In this document: piece by piece, positions 1-8,900 of the stretch | How positions within the stretch are numbered: position 1 is the first letter of the stretch | Layout: each line of letters opens with the position of its first letter | Source of the DNA: an uncultured Clostridia bacterium | GTDB taxonomy: Bacteria; Bacillota_A; Clostridia; Christensenellales; UBA1242 | Assembly (NCBI GenBank): GCA_947629895.1 | Contig: CANRFP010000022.1 | Span: forward strand, 1 to 17,886 | Direction of reading: 5' to 3' | DNA: 17,886 bases | Made by a program: the position numbers and the translations under genes | Notes under the pieces: generated by a model | Told to the model about the DNA's origin: nothing | Database searches by the model: none | The model's input: only the letters and a program-made list of their open reading frames with translations

Positions 1-341
1 CAACCCCAGATATGATGGGAATTGTTGGACGTATCGCAAGAATCCTCGGACCAAAAGGCTTGATGCCAAACCCAAAGAGCGGAACAGTTACTATGGACGT
101 AACAAAGGCTATCAAAGATGTTAAGGCCGGAAAGGTTGAATACAGACTTGATAAAACCAACAATGTTCACGTTATCATCGGAAAGAAGAGTTTTGGAAAA
201 GAAAAACTTCTTGAAAACTTTAACACCATTATGGAGGCTCTTGTTAAGGCTAAACCAGCCGCTGCAAAGGGACAATACATCAAGAGTGTTACTCTTGCTT
301 CCTCAATGGGACCTGGCGTGAAGGTGACATACAACATCTAG
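1..341 (+). CDS. rplA: 50S ribosomal protein L1, C-terminal half (5' end outside window)
   Basis: Ribosomal protein L1 binds 23S rRNA at the mobile L1 stalk and helps release deacylated tRNA; in many bacteria it also represses its own operon. The first complete codon is at position 3 and the frame is already open there, so the gene starts upstream. About 112 C-terminal residues of a family usually near 230 residues are present. The L1 signature is clear: the TPDMMG stretch leads into [15 protein letters not shown], and the protein ends in SSMGPGVKV plus four residues, as is typical for L1. The stop is TAG at 339-341. In most bacteria rplJ and rplL follow rplA, but here a repeat-rich spacer and a surface-protein gene follow instead. 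Identification is secure; the break in gene order is the odd feature. Confidence 0.97.
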   Translation, partial: TPDMMGIVGRIARILGPKGLMPNPKSGTVTMDVTKAIKDVKAGKVEYRLDKTNNVHVIIGKKSFGKEKLLENFNTIMEALVKAKPAAAKGQYIKSVTLASSMGPGVKVTYNI

Positions 342-410
342 GCGAAAACTGCGCTGAGGGCTCGTTTTGTCCTGCGGACAAAAGCATCGCATTGACGCTT
401 GTTTTCGCCT
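340..410. repeat. large foldback with nested hairpin after rplA
   Basis: The ten bases at 340-349 (AGGCGAAAAC) are perfectly complementary to 401-410 (GTTTTCGCCT). Inside them TTTTGTCC (365-372) and GGACAAAA (376-383) form an 8 bp stem with a TGC loop. The outer arm overlaps the rplA stop codon. No T-run follows either stem, so this is not a canonical intrinsic terminator. It could be an extragenic palindromic element, or it could stabilise the 3' end of the rplA message. Confidence 0.6.
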
Positions 411-412
411 CC

Positions 413-457
413 TCGCGACCAAACGCAAGTCGCACTGCGTTGGCGACTTGGTCGCGA
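413..457. repeat. GC-rich stem-loop, palindromic element
   Basis: TCGCGACCAA at 413-422 pairs perfectly with TTGGTCGCGA at 448-457, giving a 10 bp stem. The loop contains further complementary pieces (GTCGC 429-433 with GCGAC 443-447; ACGCA 423-427 with TGCGT 436-440), so alternative inner folds are possible. The base composition is much richer in G and C than the neighbouring genes. There is no T-run, so it resembles an extragenic palindrome more than a terminator. Confidence 0.6.
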
Positions 458-475
458 CTCTCTTGCGAAGAGAGT
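457..475. repeat. perfect 8 bp hairpin
   Basis: ACTCTCTT (457-464) and AAGAGAGT (468-475) are perfect inverted repeats around a GCG loop, directly abutting the previous stem-loop. The palindrome CTTCGAAG follows at 477-484. Together these form a tight run of foldbacks between 340 and 484 with no coding content that I can support. Confidence 0.6.
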
Positions 476-511
476 GCTTCGAAGAAAGTGGTTGAAAAAA
501 CTGCGAAGAAC

Positions 512-558
512 ATCGATTTTGTATGCCGGGCGAAGCCCTTTCTCATCAAAAATTTTAT
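512..558 (+). repeat. GCCGGGC-hairpin repeat module, copy 1
   Basis: The core GCCGGGCGAAGCCCT at 525-539 contains a GGGC/GCCC hairpin with a GAA loop. It is followed by CTC and then AAAAATTTTAT at 548-558. A second copy with the same order of elements lies at 5689-5745, on the other side of the surface-protein gene, differing by one base in the core. It is a short dispersed non-coding repeat of unknown function. Confidence 0.65.
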
Positions 559-606
559 AGCGGGATTTGAGAGTGTGAAGGCGCGTCTCTGCGGGCAATT
601 GATGAA

Positions 607-692
607 TTGAGATCCTTCACTATGTTCAGGATGACAATATTGAGGTGAAAAACGCACTGCTGTCATTCTGAGGCGAAGCCGAAGAATCTCAA
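607..692. repeat. 86 bp element with about 30 bp imperfect terminal inverted repeats (MITE-like)
   Basis: The left end (607-636) begins TTGAGATCCTTC and ends CAGGATGACA. The right end (661-692) begins TGTCATTCTG and ends GAAGAATCTCAA. These are imperfect inverted repeats of each other around a 24-base centre. A related single arm is at 5824-5855. The TGTCATTCTGAG...GAAGAATCTC motif resembles a dispersed intergenic repeat that I recall from many bacterial genomes. It has no coding capacity, so any movement would need a transposase supplied elsewhere. Confidence 0.6.
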
Positions 693-824
693 ATGGCTGA
701 CTTTAAATGATTGCTTGACAAAAAACAGACACAGTCTGACAAAAATAGTGCTTTTTAAACAGCATAATCACGTTTAATTACTACAAAATATTTTTTGAAA
801 TTTGCCAACTTTTACCTATTTTGT

Positions 825-853
825 TTGACTTGAAGGCAGATTTAAGATAAAAT
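825..853 (+). promoter_or_regulatory. sigma-A-type promoter of the 1554-residue surface-protein gene
   Basis: A -35 box TTGACT (825-830) and a -10 box TAAAAT (848-853) are separated by 17 bases. Transcription would start near 860, about 30 bases before the start codon. The Shine-Dalgarno AAGGAG lies at 878-883, eight bases before the ATG at 892. Confidence 0.75.
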
Positions 854-891
854 AGTCTTGTTATATATTAAGACTACAAGGAGAATACTTT

Positions 892-3800
892 ATGAAAGTT
901 AGAAGAAAGGCTTTTTTTAGAGGTTTAGTGCTTGTCATGGCTTTTGCTATGACAATCTTGTGTTTTCCTCTTAATGCTTTAACAGCATTTGCGTATTTTG
1001 AGGATCCAGACTTGGAGGGCAACACCAATTACAACTATTTGCTTATTGGTTCAAATCCTGTCACGGGGGATGAGACAAACACTTCAAAGGGTGAGGTTGT
1101 CACAACAGTAACAAAAGGCGACACATATTACATTCCTTTTGCTTATGTTGGTGGCGAAAAAGAAAAAATTCTTGGAAGAGTTGATGATGGCAAAATTTCC
1201 AATGAATCTGTCAGCGTCATCTATAACACAAGCACTTTGAAAAATGAAAAAGAAGGCGGCAAAGTTAAGATTTATGATGAAACAGAAGACGCAGATGAAT
1301 ACAAAGCCAACTACGGTGAATTTGTTGCTGAAAATGAAGGAACTTATATTATAAGATATTCCTATAACTATAAAGATGCTGACGGCCACACCTACACAAA
1401 CACCTATGATTTGAAAGTTATCAGCACTCTTCCAAGCGCAAGTTTTAACTTTAAGGACAACGCACAATACTTCATTCCAAGCGTGATTGACCTTAAATGG
1501 GCAAAAACTAAGAATAAGGCAGGAGAGGACACATATCGCGATCTTTCTCTTCCTATGCCAGAACTTGTTGATGAAGACGGTGAAACAATCAACCTTTTAA
1601 AAGACGGTGAATCAGAAGAAGATTTGCAAAAGCATTTTGTAACAGTACTTCCTGGTGACAAAACTGGCAGATATGTTGTTGTAACTGCAACCGGCGGCGT
1701 TGAAGGCGGCGAGGTTACTGTCACAAAAGCAGAAGAAGCTGTTGATGACGGAGAAGGCAGAACACACGCAGCGGGCGACCTTTATATTGACGGAAACACC
1801 TTCAAAAAAGAAAGCACAGGTGCTTACAACTACACAATAAAGTATTCTTATTATGAAAACGGCCAATTTGTTGCCGCAACAACAAAAGAGACAAAGTTAT
1901 ATCCAGACTATGACGGTGGAAACCCATATTATAAGGAATATAACCTTAAACTTCAATTTGAATCTTCTTGGAACCAAAATGCTGGACAAACAAGAGTTGA
2001 AACAACTCTTCCAAAGCCAATGGGAATTGTTACAAACGATGGAGAAGACCAACAAGTTGACATTAGATACACCGTTAAAGTTTACTACAATCCAAACGGA
2101 ACAACAGTTGGACAAGAACTTGATTATGACCAATATAAAGATGTTCTTGTTGAAGACGTTGATAATTGGGATGAGGAAAATCCAACATATGTTTTGAAAG
2201 ACCCAACAGTTTTCAAACCTCTTGAAAACGGAACTTACAACTTTGTTTACACAATTTATGACTTCTATGGAAACAGCGTTTCTTCACCAAAAGAAACACG
2301 TTATTGGAGAAACATCGTTGATAAAAAAGCTCCAACTCCTGTTTTGTATGATGCTTCTGACAGAACATTAAAGCCAGAAGGCGTTGAAACAAAAGAAGAA
2401 GATTGGACAACCAATTATAACGATGCAACTTACAAATTTAAAACACGTGCAAATCCAAATGCAGTTGTGGTTTACGCTATTGGCATTGACGACAACTACA
2501 CAACAACAGAAGATTTTCTCAACGAAGCGCCAGAAACTTCAAAGAGAAAGATGATTAGAAGAATTAGAAATGACCAAGAAACAAAGTTTGATATTGAAGA
2601 ATATCACAACAAAAACTTGGTGTTCAACTACAGAACAACAACAGAAGAGAGCAACGCTTACAAAAATCTTTACACAAACAACTTCCTCATTCAACAGAAG
2701 AGAAATTATGAAGATTTTAAAAGCGACGAAGAAGCAAGAGAATGGCTTTTGAAAAATCAATATTTGCTTGTTTTGGACAACTCAAACGCACAACACTTGT
2801 TCAAATTGTTTGAATCAAACTTCAAAGGCGTTTTGGCAGCAGAAGAACTTGCTGATGACCTTTACACAGATGCAGCATCTTTTGAAACATTCTTGAAAGA
2901 TTATTCAAGTGAAGATGCCACTGCAGACGAAAAGGCAACTCTTAAAACATTCAAAGCAGAAATTGAAAAAATTGGTTTTGCATACCTTCCAATGAATGCC
3001 ACATTTGGTGCAACCACAAACGGTGCAACACAATTTGATGACAACATCAAAGGAATGGGATATGGTCAATACTACATTGATTATATCGTTTATGACGATG
3101 CTGGAAACAACCAAACATCAACAAAATCAATTTATGTTGGCTCTTACACAGACAGTGAAGCACCAACTCTCACATTTGCAACATCACTTAGAGACACCTA
3201 TCTTCCAGATGCAACAATCACATTCACAGCTCCAACAGCATCTGATAACGGTGACAGCGTTGACACAAATATGAGAATTGAAACTTATTACAGATATTTG
3301 ACAGAGGACACCGCTGAAAACCAAAAAGCAATCACCGACCTCAAAGATAAAGATGAAAACGTGCTTTCTGCTCACACTTTGCAACAACTTTACACTGACC
3401 TTACAAAGAAAGATGATGAAGTTTCAAAGGGATATTTGAACGATTATGATTCATTCTTGAAAGAAGGAAAGGCGGATGGATATGTTCGTTTGACAGACCC
3501 AGAAGCAACATCTTACACCATTGATTTGAACGAAGTTAACACGGAAGACAGAAAATCAACACCAGCAATCAAGATTCAAATTGTAACATTTGTTTATGAT
3601 GACAGCGGAAACATTGCAATGTATGCAACATCTGCAAACATCGCAAACGTTATTGATAACTATGCACCATGGCTTGAAGATGCAAAAACAGGCCCTAACG
3701 CAGGAGCTGAAACTTACTTGCAAGGACAACCAATTTCGCTTCCAACTTTGGTGTTTGGCGATGATGAAATTGCATATGTTTCTTATGATGTTACAGTAAA

Positions 3801-5556
3801 CCACATCACAACAACAAAGAAAGATGGCAAAGATGTCACAACCACAACTCCTGTTACTGTTTACGATTTAAAAGCAGACAGAGACGAAGACGAATTGACA
3901 TTAACTCTCTCAGGTGGAAAATTCACACCAGGAAGTTATGGTCAATATCAAGCAAGAATTTATGTTGTTGACGTAAACAACAAAGCTGCAGTTTATTTCC
4001 TTAACTATTATGTAACACAAAAAATAAGCATTGAAACTCCAAAAGTTACAACATCTTTTGATGGTGCTGAAATTGAACTTGATGGTGACGACAATTACAA
4101 TCCAGAAGTTGGACTTGAAATTGATGCTCCAAAAGTAACTTATGACATTTCTGAAAGCATCTCTTATGAGGCTTACAACAAACTTACAGATAAGAGCAGT
4201 GCACCAAAATATATCATCAAAGGTGTTGATGAAAACGGCGCTGCAAATGATTGGTCAACAAACAGAACCGGCCGCAACCAAAGATTTGTTGCAACAAAGA
4301 AAGAAGTTGTTGATTTGTCATACACAGTTAAATTGCTTGTTTATGATAGAACAAACTTTGAGTTTGCTGGAAGAACCATGAATCCAGATGGAACACCTTC
4401 TAAGCTTGGAGAATCAGGCGTGTTCTTTATCGGAAATGGCAAGGGTGCCGGAAGCAAAGAAAACAAATTCTCTTATGACTATGATACAGGCAGATATTTG
4501 TGGACTACAGGTGATACCACTTATGAAATTTACAAAGATGTTGATCCATCGCCTGAAGGAGAAGAGGAATCAATTGTTTGGGTGTATAATAATGCTGACA
4601 GTGACAGCACAAAAGTTGGCAAGCTTAAAGGATTGTCAAACTTTGCTACACTAACAGGAATTGATGAAGATGATTCTTTTGAAACAAATGTTGACGCCTT
4701 CTTCAATGGCTTGACGTTCTACAAAGAAACATTAGGACCATACACAATCACAGTTAACGACACCAAAGGTCCAAAATTCTCAAGTATTTATGATGACAAA
4801 ACAGTTTTCCCAACAAGTTTGACAAGAGACAAAATTATAGATGGTTACAATTTCCCAGTTCCAGGTATTCAAGCAACTGATAGAGCGGGAATTGACCTCT
4901 CAAATTCAAGAATTACAATAAGATGGTCACTTTCTGGTGGCACTGACACAGGCTCAGAATCTTGGTATACAGAAGAAAGCTTAACAAATGGTGGAATATT
5001 CAAAATCAACAGCAATGGCTCTCGTCTTGACGGAACTTACACTTTCACTTACCATGTTGAAGATATTTATGGCAACGAAAACGAACTTGTTAAAACAATC
5101 ACTGTTGGTGATGTTGTTGCACCAGAAATTTCAGTTGCTGAAAGCATTGTTGAAGAAAATTACAAAGTTGGCTCTGAACTTATTATTAGATACAGCGACA
5201 TTGACATCAATGACCCTGGTTATGGTTGGGATGAATCAAAACAACCAGTAATCACTTTAACAAACACATCTTCTGGCGGGGATGATATTGTTGGACACGA
5301 AGTGACTGGCGGTGTAAGTTTCAAACTTGACCAAGTTGGAACTTATGAACTTAAAATTGAAGCAACCGACACACACGGAAATGTTGGAACTTGGACAAAG
5401 AGAATAACAGTTTCCGCAAAAGCTCAGGATGCAACAACAACTTACAGAGTTATTGGAACAGTTTTGATTGTTGTTTCAGTTGTTGTTCTTGCAGGCGTTG
5501 TTATCTACTTCATCGTATCAAAAGTTAAACTTGATAAAGAGCTGAAGAAGAAATAA
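892..5556 (+). CDS. giant membrane-anchored Ig-like repeat surface protein (1554 aa)
   Basis: I do not recognise a named gene. The protein has a signal peptide at residues 1-34 (basic MKVRRK start, hydrophobic core, likely cleavage after AFA), a long beta-rich ectodomain, one transmembrane helix at about 1520-1542 and a short lysine-rich tail. Ig-like (HYR/Big-type) boundaries recur: a GN motif followed 15-20 residues later by D..AP, with AP at 480, 757, 925 and 1410 and a GP variant at 1293. Two alpha-helical, charged stretches (about 605-697 and 803-864) interrupt the beta-rich pattern. There is no LPXTG motif, so membrane anchoring rather than sortase attachment is inferred. The start at 892 is fixed by AAGGAG eight bases upstream. 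It has its own promoter and terminator and converges on a larger protein of the same design. An adhesin, matrix or envelope-structural role is possible but unproven. Confidence 0.88.
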   Translation: MKVRRKAFFRGLVLVMAFAMTILCFPLNALTAFAYFEDPDLEGNTNYNYLLIGSNPVTGDETNTSKGEVVTTVTKGDTYYIPFAYVGGEKEKILGRVDDGKISNESVSVIYNTSTLKNEKEGGKVKIYDETEDADEYKANYGEFVAENEGTYIIRYSYNYKDADGHTYTNTYDLKVISTLPSASFNFKDNAQYFIPSVIDLKWAKTKNKAGEDTYRDLSLPMPELVDEDGETINLLKDGESEEDLQKHFVTVLPGDKTGRYVVVTATGGVEGGEVTVTKAEEAVDDGEGRTHAAGDLYIDGNTFKKESTGAYNYTIKYSYYENGQFVAATTKETKLYPDYDGGNPYYKEYNLKLQFESSWNQNAGQTRVETTLPKPMGIVTNDGEDQQVDIRYTVKVYYNPNGTTVGQELDYDQYKDVLVEDVDNWDEENPTYVLKDPTVFKPLENGTYNFVYTIYDFYGNSVSSPKETRYWRNIVDKKAPTPVLYDASDRTLKPEGVETKEEDWTTNYNDATYKFKTRANPNAVVVYAIGIDDNYTTTEDFLNEAPETSKRKMIRRIRNDQETKFDIEEYHNKNLVFNYRTTTEESNAYKNLYTNNFLIQQKRNYEDFKSDEEAREWLLKNQYLLVLDNSNAQHLFKLFESNFKGVLAAEELADDLYTDAASFETFLKDYSSEDATADEKATLKTFKAEIEKIGFAYLPMNATFGATTNGATQFDDNIKGMGYGQYYIDYIVYDDAGNNQTSTKSIYVGSYTDSEAPTLTFATSLRDTYLPDATITFTAPTASDNGDSVDTNMRIETYYRYLTEDTAENQKAITDLKDKDENVLSAHTLQQLYTDLTKKDDEVSKGYLNDYDSFLKEGKADGYVRLTDPEATSYTIDLNEVNTEDRKSTPAIKIQIVTFVYDDSGNIAMYATSANIANVIDNYAPWLEDAKTGPNAGAETYLQGQPISLPTLVFGDDEIAYVSYDVTVNHITTTKKDGKDVTTTTPVTVYDLKADRDEDELTLTLSGGKFTPGSYGQYQARIYVVDVNNKAAVYFLNYYVTQKISIETPKVTTSFDGAEIELDGDDNYNPEVGLEIDAPKVTYDISESISYEAYNKLTDKSSAPKYIIKGVDENGAANDWSTNRTGRNQRFVATKKEVVDLSYTVKLLVYDRTNFEFAGRTMNPDGTPSKLGESGVFFIGNGKGAGSKENKFSYDYDTGRYLWTTGDTTYEIYKDVDPSPEGEEESIVWVYNNADSDSTKVGKLKGLSNFATLTGIDEDDSFETNVDAFFNGLTFYKETLGPYTITVNDTKGPKFSSIYDDKTVFPTSLTRDKIIDGYNFPVPGIQATDRAGIDLSNSRITIRWSLSGGTDTGSESWYTEESLTNGGIFKINSNGSRLDGTYTFTYHVEDIYGNENELVKTITVGDVVAPEISVAESIVEENYKVGSELIIRYSDIDINDPGYGWDESKQPVITLTNTSSGGDDIVGHEVTGGVSFKLDQVGTYELKIEATDTHGNVGTWTKRITVSAKAQDATTTYRVIGTVLIVVSVVVLAGVVIYFIVSKVKLDKELKKK

Positions 5557-5560
5557 AAAT

Positions 5561-5592
5561 AAAAAAAAAGACTGAAAATTCAGTCTTTTTTT
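5561..5592 (+). terminator. intrinsic terminator after the 1554-residue gene
   Basis: GACTGA (5570-5575) pairs with TCAGTC (5580-5585) around an AAAT loop, extended by an A-run on the left and followed by seven Ts. It lies 14 bases past the stop codon. The flanking A-run means it could also act on transcripts from the opposite strand. Confidence 0.9.
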
Positions 5593-5688
5593 ATTGTGGG
5601 ACAGACACCATTTTCGTAATGCGGACACGGCTTTCAGCCTAACCGCTACTCAAATGGTTTCTCATCCCAATCCTCTTCCCTGTTGGTG

Positions 5689-5745
5689 ATTTTTAATTTA
5701 TGCTCGCCGGGCAAAGCCCTACGCTCGCAAAATTAAAAATTTTAT
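5689..5745 (+). repeat. GCCGGGC-hairpin repeat module, copy 2
   Basis: The core GCCGGGCAAAGCCCT (5706-5720) matches copy 1 at 525-539 apart from one base, and AAAAATTTTAT follows as in copy 1. Here the module is enclosed by an 11 bp perfect stem, ATTTTTAATTT (5689-5699) with AAATTAAAAAT (5730-5740). It has the same orientation as copy 1, so the two are direct repeats about 5.2 kb apart that flank the surface-protein gene. Confidence 0.65.
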
Positions 5746-5793
5746 TGTGAAATTCATTAATGTAAGAGAATTGTGGAATGTTGAAAAAACAAT

Positions 5794-5825
5794 AAAAAAG
5801 ATAGCCGATTGACTATCTTTTTTTT
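5794..5825. terminator. bidirectional hairpin terminator between the convergent giant genes
   Basis: GATAG (5800-5804) pairs with CTATC (5813-5817), extended by six As on the left and eight Ts on the right. Both strands therefore end in a T-run after the stem. It lies about 107 bases past the stop of the minus-strand giant gene and is the best terminator candidate for that gene. Confidence 0.75.
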
Positions 5826-5855
5826 GAGATTCTTCCGCTTTGCGTCAGAATGACA
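5824..5855 (+). repeat. single arm of the TTGAGATTCTTC...TGACA repeat
   Basis: TTGAGATTCTTC at the left and GTCAGAATGACA at the right match the arms of the element at 607-692, in the same orientation as that element's left arm. Only one arm is visible here; no inverted partner follows within the spacer. It begins inside the T-run of the preceding hairpin. Confidence 0.6.
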
Positions 5856-5899
5856 GCGAAGGGTTGTTGCAAAGAATAATCATACGTGATTTTCTTTTG

Positions 5900-5931
5900 C
5901 TTACTTTTCTTTTCTCCAAAAGAAAAGTAAG
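5900..5931. repeat. perfect 14 bp inverted repeat abutting the stop of the minus-strand giant gene
   Basis: CTTACTTTTCTTTT (5900-5913) and AAAAGAAAAGTAAG (5918-5931) are perfect inverted repeats around a CTCC loop. The right arm ends one base before the TAA stop at 5934-5932 (minus strand). Neither strand has a T-run after the stem, so it is not a standard intrinsic terminator. It may protect the 3' end of the message or be a dispersed repeat. Confidence 0.7.
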
Positions 5932-8900
5932 TTATTTGACAGAGATGCGTTTTCTAAGTTTGAAGATTAAGAACACGATTACAACAAACGCAATGGATGA
6001 AAGCACGATTGCAATTATTGTTGCGGCGTTCATAGGCGCTTTCTTTGTTATTTTATAACTGAACATTGGGTCATTGTTTTCGCCTGTTACAACTTGAACA
6101 AAGAACGTTCCTTCTCTACTTAAAACATATCTTCCTTCGCCGGTGTTGTTATCCTTTGTGATTGTGTGGGAGTAAACAACGCCTATTGTTGAGCCTGAGT
6201 AAGTTACAACACGAACTGTGCATTCGCCCATTGTATTCCACATGTTTGCCACATTGTAGGTGATTGTTATATTTCCTGTGGTTGTTTCGCCTTGTCCAAG
6301 TGAAATCTTGATTGGTGCTTGCCCAGCTTGGATTGTCACTTTGTATGTCCATTCTGCGTTTGATAGGCTTCTGTCATTTGAATTTATTGTGATTGTGTAA
6401 GTGCCTGCGCCGGTTTTTTCATCCAAGTATGACAATATCAGTTTGGACAGATAGGTTTTGTCATTCACTCTTATTTTTGGCAAATTCAACGTTTGAACAT
6501 AAGCTTCTGTCATATCAACATCATTCTTCATGATTTTCTTAATGTAATATTTTTCAAATTCGTTGAAAATGTAGGAGTAGTGATATTGGTCCTCGTTTAA
6601 AATTGTAAATTCATACCATTCTTCTCTTAGGGTCACATTTGGAACTGTGCTGAGCCTACTTGTTGCCGAGAATTTAACTCTATATGTTCCAGATTGATTG
6701 AACACATAGTTTCCATTTGACTGAGCAACAGTATATTCTCTTCCGTTTCTTTCAACTGTGATTTGTGGGCCGCTTTCAGTGTAATAGGATTTTGTGTTTG
6801 GGTCAATGCTTAAAGTTACTGTTCCGTTGTAAGTTGCCTTGTTGATTGGGTCGGTTGACACAGGCAAGTTTGTTTCAATGTTGTTGTAGGTTAGGATGAA
6901 AGGCACGTCTTTAAGGAATATCAAAGTGAACACATCTGTTTGTCCGCTGCCGGTGCCAAATCGTTGCTCGTTTCCCTCGTTTCCCGCATGGTCTGTGAAA
7001 CTTATTGTGTATCGTCCAGAACGCTTCAATGTTACTTCCGTGAACACTCTTTCTGTGTTTGTGGTTGAAACTGTTTCTCGAACAAGTGTTGTGTCTGGAG
7101 TAATTTTAATTCCATCTTTCAAAATTGTAATTTCGTTTAAGTTTGATTCAATTCCGTTATATCTTGTCCACCTCAGCGTGATTTCTGATGTTTGTGGGTT
7201 GTCGGAGTTGACAATGATGTTTTCAGAAGTGTAGTTTACAAGATTTTTTGATGTGTTAAGTGCGCCGGTTTGGTCGTCCACATAAAATTCTTGCACAAAT
7301 TTTGAAGTTGGAGGAATGAATGTAATGATGATGTAGGTGTCAACTGTTGGAATGTTTTCTGGTGACGAGCCACCAATTCCTTTCTTGTTTGTTATGTGAT
7401 ATCTAACTGACGTCACCGTGTCACTGTCATAGAAGATGTCTTCTGATTCTGGATCCGACACATCAACAAGGTTTTCTTTGTTGGTTTTAACTTTAACTGC
7501 TGTTTGCCCTGCAACATATCTCATTTTTACAATATAATGGTTTGTGTAAACTTGGGATTGGGTGCCCGGTGTGTGATATTCAGAACCATCTCTTTGAATC
7601 ACAACTGTTTCGCCCGATGCTGTTTCCATTTCAACCCAATAGGTGGTTGTTTGCGCTGTGAGGTTGAAGCGGTAAATTGCTGTGTTTTCGCCCTCTTTCG
7701 GAACAATTCCAAACACATAACGCGAGCCTCCATAGCTGTTTTGCAAGTAAGTTTCGTCATACCAAATTTTTAGATAATAGGTTTGCATATTCACGTCATC
7801 TGGGCACTGCAAAGTTGTTGTTGGGCTGGACAGTTCGGTGAAGTTAACGCCGTCTGTGCTTATGGAATACTTAACAGGAACAAGAATGTTTTCATCGTTT
7901 GAAGGTTGGGAGTAAATAATTCTGATTTGTGACAACATTGAGTTTTCCATTTCGCCAGCACGTATTTGCTCGGTGATGTTTGTGCCGTTGGCATCCAAAA
8001 TTTTGTATTCGCCAGAACCAACTGTGCTGCCATCATTGGTGTTTATTGTTGGAAGTTTGTTGTATAGTATGAAGAATATGCTTCTTCGGTATCTGCCGGT
8101 TGTGTCAATCACTCTAATTTCACAAATTATATAATATTGTGTTGTGTCCTTGGCTAATTTTTCTTTGTTAACTGAATAGGTGCAAGTTTTAATTGCGGTG
8201 TCACCACTTGGGGTTGGGGTTTTGATTAAACCATCTTCTGGATGCTCATCCGCATTTTCGTTATACACAATCACGCCATATTGGTTTGACAAAACGCGAA
8301 CTGTTGGGCTGTAAATTTGTGAATTGTAAGTGAATTGGAAGCCATCGCTTGTGACGTAATAATTTCTGTCAAAATTTGCATCGTAATAGGCATATAAGTC
8401 ATTTTCAGAGCCAACTTCGCTTGTTATAATTGTTTCTTTGTATAATCTAACTTCGCTGTAAGTTGTGCCATAATTGTCGGAAAATTCATATACAAGCCTT
8501 GTGTTTGCCGTGAAGTTTGAATTTAAAACAAATCTCAAAATGTTGCCGCTGACATAGGTTGAAACATCGTTTGAGTTGTTTATTGCTTGCCAAATTGACG
8601 ACAACCCAAGTTTGTTTGTTAAGCCGTCAGCTCCAAGAAGAGGAGTTCCATTTTCTGCGCTGTCACGATAAATGTTAATGTGAGTTACAAAGTTTTGCGC
8701 CACCAAAGTGCTGTTCAAATTTGCATCACTTGGATTTGTGAAGCCAACAAATTCTTCGTTTTGGCTTTCAAGAGTTGGCCAATTATATGAAAGTTGTGCG
8801 TTTTGGAAGTTGAAGTAAAAACTTTCATCTCTTTGTGACGTGAAGGCGTATTGCCTATTGTGTATTGTAAGAATGCTTTTGTATAGTGAGGAAACGTTGC

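Noticed and set aside
289..666. Open frames on the minus strand and a + strand frame at 392-610 in the spacer after rplA
   Set aside because: They run through palindromes and dispersed repeats, have no ribosome site and overlap rplA; their composition reflects the repeats rather than coding.
5470..6060. Sortase (LPXTG) anchoring of the two giant proteins
   Set aside because: Neither C-terminus contains an LPXTG-like motif before the hydrophobic helix.
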